Origin: Littorina saxatilis
Taxonomy: Eukaryota > Mollusca > Gastropoda > Littorinimorpha > Littorinidae
Length of the DNA: 64,000 nucleotides
NCBI RefSeq assembly: GCF_037325665.1
Contig: NC_090245.1
Location: forward strand, 74,983,970-75,047,969
Direction: 5' to 3'
The stretch's first letter is position 1. Every line of letters begins with the position of its first letter. Under the pieces are notes generated by a model. That model made no database searches and was not told the origin of the DNA. It saw nothing but the letters and a program-made list of their open reading frames with translations. This document shows positions 37,515-48,300 of this stretch, one piece after another. The position numbers and the translations under genes were made by a program.

Positions 37515-37813
37515 GGAAAAACACCCCCGTCCTTACCATTCTCACTGCCACCAACTGAGAAGGTTATTTCCCTTTGACCATTAATATGTCCCTCTATAAG
37601 TCCTTGTAGAATCTTAATCCACCAATAACTCCCTAACCGTGTGTTTGACTGGTCCCAATTTTTGTAAGGACCGTCTCAGGAATGTATAGAACCTGTTCAC
37701 CAAGTTTGGTGACGATCGGTCCGTTCATTCTTGAGATCTATATGCGAACACAAACAAACAAACAAACACATCGACCGAATCCTATACACACCCCTATACC
37801 GGGGGTGTAAAAA
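37515..37813. mobile_element. small MITE with ACACCCCCG termini
   Basis: The left end AAAACACCCCCG and right end CCGGGGGTGTAAAA are inverted. Near its right end a CCAAGTTTGGTGACGATCGG segment is followed by ACAAACAAAC, a layout like that in family R and the Helitron copies. 36958-37514 holds no recognised gene. Confidence 0.65.
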
Positions 37814-38781
37814 TCGGTTTCCTTGCCAGACAAGGAAACTCGAGGCATCCTGTCAGGGAGAGAATGAGCCGAACTCATTTTGACCTGAGGTCAGGATGAC
37901 GTCTGTGACGATTTTACCAGTTGGTCTAGGGTATAGACGTTTAGTTGAGATGCACAGAATCTCCTTCTGCGCTTACACTGTTTTCTCTTTCCCAAAGAAT
38001 ACACAACAGCGTTAATTTAGTTTGAACAATTTCTTTTATAATTAGCTAACTAGATATTGTTCAACATTTACAACATCCTCTATTTACTACAGGTTAATTA
38101 ATAAATAGATGCCTACAATGGGAGAACACAAAGTCAATCTTCTTCAAAAGTTTCTGGTGACAAACACAGTTTCTAGGACATATGATGACGATGGGTTATA
38201 ATGTTAGTCGCTTAGCTTGAGGTCGAAGAAATAATGAAGACAGGATGACGAACGGCAAATGTGGGGTCGACAAGGATCCAGTGACGAACAGGTCGACGAC
38301 GCCAACAGTTACAGCAGCTAGTTACACCAAGTAGTTATTCTTCGTCGACGTACAGGCACAGGCGGAAGGTACAGGTTAGCGAATTCAGTGTAGATCGATA
38401 TAGGTATACAAATAAAACAGCTGATCCAATCCTCGGGGAAGAAAATTCAGTGTCTGCACACAAAGTGTAGCATACCGTAAACAAATCGTTCATCTAGCAA
38501 CATGTAAAATGAAACAGAACATGTTTCAGCATCTTGAGAAATGGAACACAAATTATCCTACCTATTCGTGTCATCTAATTTCTCCAAACGAACAGACAAA
38601 TGATTACATGAACACACACTAGGATTGGCTTCATCAGAAAGTTACTGAATATGAATCATTTACTAACCTGCCCAGAATCTTTCGTTCAGGACTTCTTCGG
38701 GTCTTGACGAACAGACTGGAACTGATCGTTGGTTTCACGTTGCGATAAATGTTGTCTGTTGCCAAGCGATTCCTAGGTTAC
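37814..38781. other. intergenic, no gene recognised
   Basis: No protein family seen. An imperfect 24-bp inverted match exists between about 37918-37942 and 39474-39500 (AACGTCTATAC), too weak to define an element. Confidence 0.5.
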
Positions 38782-38794
38782 ATTGCTCTCGAGT

Positions 38795-39166
38795 CTGCTG
38801 CTGCGTTCGTGGGCTGAAACTCCCACGTACACTCGTGTTTTTTGCACGAGTGGAATTTTACGTGTATGACCGTTTTTTACCCCGCCATTTAGGCAGCCAT
38901 ACGCCGTTTTCGGAGGAAGCATGCTGGGTATTTTTGTGTTTCTATAATCCACCGAACTCTGACATGGATTACAGGATCTTTTTCGTGCGCACTTGGTCTT
39001 GTGCTTGCGTGTACACACGGGGGTGTTCGGACACCGAGGAGAGTCTGCACACAAAGTTGACTCTGAGAAATAAATATCTCGCCGAACGTGGGGACGAACT
39101 CACGCTGACAGCGGCCAACTGGATACAAATCCAGCGCGCTACCGACTGAGCTACATCCCCGCCCCG
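38795..39166 (-). mobile_element. tRNA-derived SINE with 13-bp TSD
   Basis: The minus-strand head is a tRNA-like sequence with A box TAGCTCAGTCGGTAG. A conserved central domain follows (CATGTCAGAGTTCGGTGG, TACCCAGCATGC) and a short CAG-type tail. ATTGCTCTCGAGT flanks both ends (38782-38794 and 39167-39179). The central domain is one of the widely conserved metazoan SINE domains; which one I cannot say for certain. Confidence 0.9.
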
Positions 39167-39839
39167 ATTGCTCTCGAGTGAACGAGAAGGTTATTAAACA
39201 TGAAGCAATTCTACACATTGACATTGCTTCATGCCACTATCGTTGGTCTTAGCAATAATATTATGTTTTTAAGAAATACTTTCCACACCTTCGTGTTTCC
39301 TAGACAAGAGACAAGGTTACGAAAATAACGTCATAGACATTTACATTGTGACGTCACTATGACGAATACAGTCTCGGCTTACTATCTAGAGAATCTTTGG
39401 AGATTCACTGTCTCGATTAGCTTATTCTCTCGATTAGCTTATTCTGTCTACCTCACCAAGTAAATCATCACAACGTCTATACTGTTAGACCGGACAGCAA
39501 GACAAATGATACTGGCTACAGGCTCCATCCAATTCAGTAGCGGGGCGACCATCCCCAACCAAGCGGGTCACAGGTGGGGGATAGTGAACGGCCCTTAGAT
39601 ATAGTTATTATGGTTTTTATGGTCTGTATTGGTCTGTGTCAAGCATAATACTCTGAAAATGCACAAAAACTACACTTTCTGCCATAGGTTATCGATTACT
39701 GCGATATTCATCCATTCTAGCATCTAGCTGTCTAACTCTAAGTGTGATGATATCCAAGGCGTTTGAGAACTTGAAAACCAAAAAGTGGCTGCCCGATTTC
39801 GCAAAATGGACAAGTGTTAGAGGCCTTTATATGCATTTT

Positions 39840-39883
39840 CGGCAAAACGCTGCCCATTTCGCGCAATGGGCAGCGTTTTGCCG
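39840..39883. repeat. perfect 19-bp hairpin upstream of GEN1
   Basis: CGGCAAAACGCTGCCCATT (39840-39858) and its exact complement (39865-39883) enclose a 6-nt loop TCGCGC. Related ATTTCGCGAAATGGGCA-like words surround it from 39790 to 39945. It ends about 120 bp before the GEN1 start codon. Confidence 0.9.
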
Positions 39884-40004
39884 ATTACGCGAAATGGGCA
39901 AACATTTTGCCGATTACACGAATTCGGCAATTCCGTGAATTCGGCACGACAGATATATATACACACTACAAACATTTAATGTATTTAGTGACTGATTCTA
40001 CAGA

Positions 40005-40740
40005 ATGGGAGTGACCAAGCTGTGGCAACTACTGGAAGAAGGGGAGGAAGGGAACCTTGTGTCATTGTCAGACTGCAGTGGGCAGTCATGGGCTGTGGAC
40101 CTCAGTGCATGGATTGTACATGGTCGTACTGGGGCCGAGGGCAAAGCACATGTCAGTACTACTTTTACGATGATGAGGTGAGTTCTAGGGCAAAAGTTGA
40201 TCAACCAAGTTTCTTAGAATAATGAACATTTTTATTACCTACAGATATATATTTGACTAGAATGAATACCCGCTTTGCCGGGTACCCGGCTTCGCCGGAA
40301 AGAAGTAGAGCCGAATGATACCCGGCTTTGCCGGGAAGAAGTAGAGCCGAATACCCGGCTTTGCCGGGAAGAAGTAGAAGAATACCAGGCTTTGCCGGGA
40401 TGAAAGCATTGTGGACAGGGACCTTCTAAAAATATTAACGGGAATATCCGGCTTCTCCGGGATAAAAGCGTTGTGGACAGTGACCTTCTAAAAATAGTAA
40501 CGGGAATATAGATTGACGCCACACGAAGGAAGGGAGATAAACGCAAAACACTGGAGAAGATAAGGAAGAGTTACTGGGAATGGATCTGGGAAGATGAACA
40601 GAAAAACCAAAATCGGTTCAGCGCTGCGCGCTGAGAGCACGTGTTGAAAATTCTCATCGACCAGGTTGTGTCCGGGGTCTACCTGAATATGCCCACCAAA
40701 TTTGAAGCAGATCCATCGAGAACTTTGGCCGTGCATCGCG

Positions 40741-40792
<52 letters not shown>

Positions 40793-40996
40793 GACAGACA
40801 CAAGCCGTATATATAGATAAGATACAAGATACAAGATACAAGATACAAGATATTTATTCACCAATTTTGCAAAAGGATTTCATCTTGGCACGGCACGGTA
40901 AAAATAAAATAAAAACCAACCAGACACATATGCAGACACACATCACCATGCATGCATACATACGTACATTACACTGTCATGCACACACAGACACAA

Positions 40997-41074
<78 letters not shown>

Positions 41075-43155
41075 TATTTACATTCTCACACATAACCAGC
41101 CACATATCTACATCACAAATTCACATCGTCGCCTTGTAAACGTAAAAACCATATCAGTTTAAAAGGGGTGCCAGTAATATCATACAACATTAGTGAATAC
41201 TAGAACAATACCTAAAATTTATAATCCATTTAAAAGTAAGTAGTACATGTAATTATTATCATTTAGTCAGATCATCACATAAAATTATATAATCATGATC
41301 TAGACAGTTTAAAACAACAGTATTAACAGACTATCACAGATCTACTCAAGCACCTGAACTTAGAGTCGCATTGCACAAAACTACTACCATCACAGAACTA
41401 CTCCAGCACCTAAAAAATAAGGACCATTCCACATTGCACATATTTCCACTATCACAAGTTATGAGAACAGTAATGGAATGCAGTGAAAGGACTAAGTAAC
41501 AAAAGAACCCCCCCCCCCCCCCCCAATCCTATAACTACAGTATATTACAACGTCTTCACTACAGGAGTTGTCAGTACAGCATGGGGGATGAAGCTAGAGC
41601 GAAAGCGACTAGTTCTGGCTTTCAAAGCTCTGTAGCGCCTACCAGATGGAAGAGGCTCGAAGAAGTGGTTTGCCGGGTGGGAGGGGTCGCGAACAATCTT
41701 TCCTGCTTTTCGACCTGAGCGCAACTCAAAGATAGAGGCAACGGAAGGGAAGTCACAGCCCGCGATTTTGGAGGCTGTCCGCACAATGCTCTCCAGTAGC
41801 TGTTTCTCTTTCTCAGTGGTGCTGCCATACCAGACCGTGATAGAAAAACACAGGGTGCTCTCAACGACTGCGCGATAGAACTGCGCCATGATTTGCTGTG
41901 ACATACGGAACTTGCGCAACTGTCTCAGGAAGTGCAGCCGCTGCTGGCACTTCTTAATGATGGACGTGGTGTTCCCGTCCCATTTCAGGTCTTCAGAGAT
42001 CAGTGTGCCGAGAAATTTGAATGAAGAGACCTGTTCTACAGCTTCCCCATTTATTTCAAGGGGCAAGATGGGGTCTTTCTTTCGTCGAGGGTCGATAACG
42101 ACTTCTTTTGTTTTAAGAACGTTTAGCTCGAGATCATTTTCAGAGCACCACTCAACCACTCTTTGAACCTCCCCCCGGTAAGCGTCCTCATTGGAGTCAG
42201 AAATCAGGCCTTCAATGGTGGTGTCGTCTGAGATAAAGAAAAGATTTATCAAAATGAAGTTTTGTGTTAAATGGGCTTTTTCAAAACTGCATTGTACTTT
42301 GTACTATGACATGAATGCACAAAGTGTAGTGTTTTATATATGTGGTTTGTGCATGTGTTTAAACATTATGTAAGTGTTTGTGATATAAAAACTTCAGCAA
42401 TGTAGCTGAAATTACTTCACTTCATTTTTAGGACCGTGTTTTACCGAGCCCTTTGCCTTCTGAAACATGGGATCAAACCGATCATTGTGATGGATGGCCA
42501 GACTGCACCAGAAGTCAAGTCACAAACTTTAAATGACAGATGTGAAAGAACACATGGTCATTCCAAAGTGACCGGGCATAGCAGGGCTGGTTTCCAACCG
42601 AGTAATGACATGGTGAGCCCCAGGTCAAATCTCTTGCAATAATAATGACAAGTCTCAGGATAGTGAGTAGTTACAGGGTGATGAATGTTTTGTTGTTGTA
42701 CTCAGCTGATTGGTTTATTGATTTTTTTTCTGTAGGTTTTGGTATGATGAACAGTTAGGTTGAAAGACAGAATGACTGGTTGAAAGGCTGGCAGCCGGGA
42801 CCACAGTTTGCAGTGTAGTTTACATGATTAGCACAATTACAGATGGTTTTTATTGCCTTAAGCTAGCAATTGCAAATTAACCTTTTTTTAATATTTTGTT
42901 GTTTTATTTCATGAATTTCATAATGCCTTTTTCTTTTCACTTGATAGTTTATTGGAGTGTTGAGTGAATTTTCTTGCCCTTTCTCTCTCAAATATTTCAT
43001 ATTTTGTGGACAGTGCCGGCGGTTGCTTGAAGCCTTGGGGCTTACGGTCATCACCAGTCCTGGAGAAGCAGAGAAAACATGTGCCCTTCTGAACAGCAAG
43101 GGGGTAAGCAATGTTTTCAAACCTCCCTCTTTCTCTCTCTCCCTCTCTCTCTCTT

Positions 43156-43218
<63 letters not shown>

Positions 43219-45262
43219 TCCCTTTTTCTCTTAATCATTAATGTCTTTGTCCTCTGTAAAGCACAAAAAAGTAATTCCTGATCTATGGTTTTCTAAGATA
43301 GGACTGGAGAAATATCTAAATGGCGGCATGCTTCTATAATACATGAAACTGCGAAGGTTTGACTGGCCTAGTCTCTCAACAGCCTATATGTTGCTCCTGC
43401 TTGAAAAACGGTGCTTTGTCATTCCTTCAATGCAGTTGTGTTTTTTCCCTATGCATATTATTAAACTTGATTTTCTGTGACAGATAGTAGATGCTTGCCT
43501 GTCAGACGACAGTGACACCTTCCTGTATGGAGCTAAAACTGTGTACAGAAACCTGGACGTGAAAGATGAGGTAGGTATACTAACCACAGGGCTGGACCTG
43601 GTGTTTGAGAGGGAGGGGCTTCCAACATGAGGCAGGGGTGCATGGGGCTGTTTACATTTAGCATTTGAAACGGGTGGTATGGGTCTCATCTGTAGAAAAA
43701 AAAGTACATTTGTCCACACTTCTATAATTTTTTGTATACAGTCGAACTCGCTTAAGACGAATCACTGGGGATCGGGAAATAAGTTCGTCTTAACCGAAAT
43801 TCACATTAAGAGAATTGATTGATTTTTTTACTGTCACAATTTTAGAAGTAAAATTTAAAAAGTCGTGTAAAAGCATGTACATGCACATTCTGATCAATCT
43901 CTGATTTCATGGTGTCCACCAGTTCTGGTGCATGTACTACCCTGGCCAAGTTTCCTCTCAAGACATCAAAGAGACCGCCCCATAGATTAAACTCCCCATA
44001 GGTTAAACTCGGTCACTGACCCGGGTGCAGGAAGTGTTTCCTCTCTCATATGAAAGGGGAACCACCTCTCATAGCTAAAACTGGGTCAATGACCCCTGGG
44101 AAGAAGGTCAGTGTCTATAAAGAAGGCCACCCAGCCATCACAATGGACCTGCCTTTGATCTCGCCTCACACGCAGATCCTTGTAGTCTTGTGACTTTTAG
44201 AGACAAAGCAGCTCTGGGGCGATGGAAACGTGTTTGTTAAAAGAGGGGTTCGTTATGCAAATGATATGATATGTCGATCTCGGGACGAGTTTAAAGATTT
44301 CGCCATAAGCGTGAGTAAATTACAGACATTATGCATGCTTGGGAATCCAAAAAGTGCTCGTTATAAGCATAAATTCGTTACAAAGAATTCGTTTCAAGCA
44401 TTTTTTTTTAAGCAAGAAGAAAGAGGTATTCAGTTGGGAACTTAAAACTAATACGTTATAAGTCAAAATTCGTAACTAGCATGTTCGTTTTAAGTGGGTT
44501 CGACTGTACGTGTGTGTGAAAACTTGCGTGCATGCATGTGTATGTGTGTGTGCACTTGCAACTGATAGTGTGCTACTGTGTCTGTGGTTTCTCTGGAGTT
44601 TCTTATAAGATTTCAAGAGATCAGGTTTATGTCTTACAGTTGAGGCTAACTGCCTCTGCAGACCTGTTTACCCTTACGATTTTGGCGTAATTTATTACGA
44701 TTTTCTGCAAAAAATACGCCATTCCGCTATCCGTGTCAAGACTACGATTTTCATAAATAAAAAAAATGTAAAAAAAAAATTTTTTTATATTTTTTTTTTA
44801 AATTTTTTTTTTTAATCAATTCACATGTTTGGCATTGTTTTTTCAATGGCAAAATGGGGTGAAAAAGCACAGGACTGACCAGAGATCATGTCTGTCTGAT
44901 AAGACGCTGGAGAGCCTTATTCTAGTGGTGAAGTCTCGCCCTCACTCATTCGGCAAGCGCAAGTACAGTAGAGAAGCGCTTGACACACTGAAAAAGGCCT
45001 ACTACGAGCAAAAGAAAAAGAATCAGTGATGCATGTGCTTTTGATGTGATCTTCGTTGAAATTATGATGACTACAAAAACTGACTGATGTGTTTTGTTTG
45101 TGAATGATGGATATATGTGCATGATTGCGTTTCGCAGACACAGTTGTCATGTGCGTTGTAATTGGCGACGAATGCTGGATGATTACTATTTTTGTGCCAG
45201 GATTACTATTTTTGGGGCTGAGCATTACTCCAAAACACTTATGGGGGTAAACAGGTCTGCCT

Positions 45263-45330
<68 letters not shown>

Positions 45331-48300
45331 GTTGTTGTCTACTTTGTTTGTTTTTTTGTGCTGGTTGTTGTCTACGGATTATATGTTCTCAAAACACTTG
45401 AGTTTTTCTGAAAAGAATCTTCTGTTTTCAGAGTGTCAGAGGACACACGGTGTCAGGTATTCAAGCCCTATTAAAACTGGGTCAGAGAGATCTGGTTGTC
45501 ATGGCGCTGTTGAGTGGCTGTGACTATGGCAGTGGAGTGAAAGGCGTGGGACCCAAGAAAGTCATGGATTTGATTCACAGCATCAACAAGTATTCTGACG
45601 ATGTTTTGAAGAGGTAATTAATTCATCTTCTCACTTAGGTAAAAGTAAAAAGGTGTTGCTGTGAAAATGAAGAATGGCTATATGGCACAAGTATCCAGGA
45701 TTACTCAGAGATAAAACAAGGAAATAGAGTTAGTCTCTGTTCTGTTGTTTAATGTTGTAATACATTGTGTACACCACATAAGAATTTCTTGTTCGGGATA
45801 ATACAATTTTCTTTGAGGTTGCTGTGTAATTTTGAGAGGCTGTTAAATGTGTGGTGAATGTTCGAGTTTTTATGGAGGTGTTACATTTGCTTGATAATTA
45901 TTATTATTCTAAGCATTATGTCTGATTGACATTGAGTTTTTGCTGACAGGACATCAGCGTGTTTGACACAGAACAGTAAGGCCAAAACAAAAAAATAGTC
46001 TGTTTACGGTAACCTGACCGACTTTATTTTTTTCGCGCGACCCTAGACTTTTTTTTTGGCATTTGGGGGGGGGGGAAAAAAAAAATCATTTGGGTTTTTT
46101 TGCAAAATAACGTAAAAATATGTTTTTTGGGGAAAAAAAAAAAAAAAATCCCGACCTACCGACCCTATTTTTTGGGCCTATGTTACCGTAAACAGACCTT
46201 TTTGTTTTTTGGCCTAATACAGACAAGAGTTATCTTAAGCCTCAAAATAGACTATGCATGGAAAGCTAGCTGACCACATGTAGTGTAAGTGTTGTTCAAG
46301 GTGATGTTTTTCACATGCAGAGTATGTGACTGGCGAGACAACATAGAGCTTGACACCCTACAACAACAGAAAGAGCAGCTGACTTCCACATCAAAGCCAA
46401 CACACTGCAGACAGTGCCAGCATCCAGGTAGCCCTGAGTAGTGTACATTTTCTCTCTTCTTCTTCTTCTTCTCGGCGTTCGCAGAGGTTACACGATCAGT
46501 CCAGCACTGATGGTGAACATTTTCTCTCAATCTGTCTCCGTTAATGTCTGTCTGTCTATCTCTCTCTCTGTCTCTCTCAGACAAAAACAAACACACACAC
46601 ACACACACACACACCATAAACATGCACAAACACATATCTTAGGAAGAAAATCAGTCACACGCCAGTTAGTAAATGCATGGACTTCAACGATGAATTTGCT
46701 TTTGTACTCCTGTTCTTTTTGTGTCTTAATGCTGTATTTTGGTTTTGTACATGTGTATAGCAATGTCATTGTAAAGCGCTTAGAGCTTCTAGGTAAGCGC
46801 TCTATAAGTTTCCATTATTATTATTATTATTATGACACAATGGCTTTTTCTGGTTTGTGTTGTTGTTTCTTTTGTTGCCCCAAAAGACATTCTTGTGCTG
46901 TGCTCTGTGAGAGGTGTTTTCTTTGTGTTTAATATCATTTTGTTTGGACCTAGCTATTGATGTGTACATTGTTGTTAAACAGTTGTTTGTTGTATGTTTA
47001 TCAGGGTTTGCTAGTGTGTGATAGGGTTCGTGTCCGTCTGTAGATGTTAGTTTCTTTGTTAGTCCTGTGTTGACAATTAACTCTTCGACAAGCGCTTAGA
47101 ACTGTACCCATGGAATACGCGCTATATAAGCTTCCTATTGATTGATTGATTGATTGAAATACTGCCTTCTATTGCTTATGTGCATCTGCTTGATCATGAA
47201 GAGGATTACAGTTTTTTTGAACATTTTAACATTCACATTTTCCTGGTGCAAAAGTGTAAGGGGTGTAAAAGTCCAAGCATCAGCAGACTTGCTTATCAGT
47301 GAAGTAAGTGCTATACAGTGGAACCCTCCTTTTAAGAGCCCTCAATTTAAGACTTCCCCCCTTTTAAGACCTTTATTCACATTTGTGTTCATAACCTCTG
47401 TCTTCTTCTTCTTCGTTCATGGGCTTAGACTCCCATGTTCACTCATGTTTTTAGCACGAGTGGATTTTTACGTGTATGACCGCTTTTACCTGGCCATTCA
47501 GGCATCATACGCCGATTTTGGGGGAGGCATGCTGGGTATTTTTGTGTTTCTATAACCCACCGAACTCTGACATGGATTACAGAATCTTTTCCGTGCGCAC
47601 TTGGTCTTGTGCTTGCGTGTACACACGAAGGGGGTTAAGTCACTAGCAGGTCTGCACATAAGTTGACATGGGAGATTGGAAAAATCTCCACTCTTAACCC
47701 ACCAGGCGGCAGCGACCGGGATTCGAACGCACGACCTCCTGATTAGGAGGCCGACGTCTTACCACCACGCCACTGCGCCCGTCATATAACCTCTGTAAAT
47801 TGACCTCCATTTTAAGACTCCTCCTTTCTAAGACCTGATTTTCTCAGATTTTTGTAGGTCTTAATATGGGGGTTCCACTGTATAAAAGTCTACCCTCTAG
47901 TTGTCTTGTTTCAGGGAATGTGAAGCAGCATGCCAAAGATGGCTGCGTTGTTTGTGGCAGCAGTGAAGACTGCATTGTTGACAACAACGTTCCGTGTACC
48001 TGCGAGTTTCACAAGCTGCAGCAGACCATAACACCCTATACCACTGAGCTGGACTTGAGAGAGAAAGCAATGAGAGATCAAAGTTTTCCTAACAGGCAGG
48101 TACGCACTGAACTGGTTTTTTTGTTTGATACAGTGGAACCTTCCTTTTAAGACCTCCAAAAGTCTAGAAAATCATGTCTTAAAAAGGAGGGAGCCTTTAA
48201 ATGTGGGCAGATTAGACAGGTTTACAAAAAAAAAGGCTAAAAAAAGACATGGTCTTTAAAGGGAGGAAGTCTTAAATTGGGGGTGTCAAAGGGGGGGTAC

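Noticed and set aside
37918-39500. A possible large transposon bounded by AACGTCTATAC inverted words
   Set aside because: The inverted match is short and imperfect, no duplication flanks it, and the interior has no transposase.
40178-40222. GEN1 exon 1 reading on past 40177, or ending at the GT after CACAT
   Set aside because: Only the GTGAGT donor at 40178 gives the phase-2 join that yields MMRTVFYRALCLLK, which aligns with GEN1/XPG N-domains.
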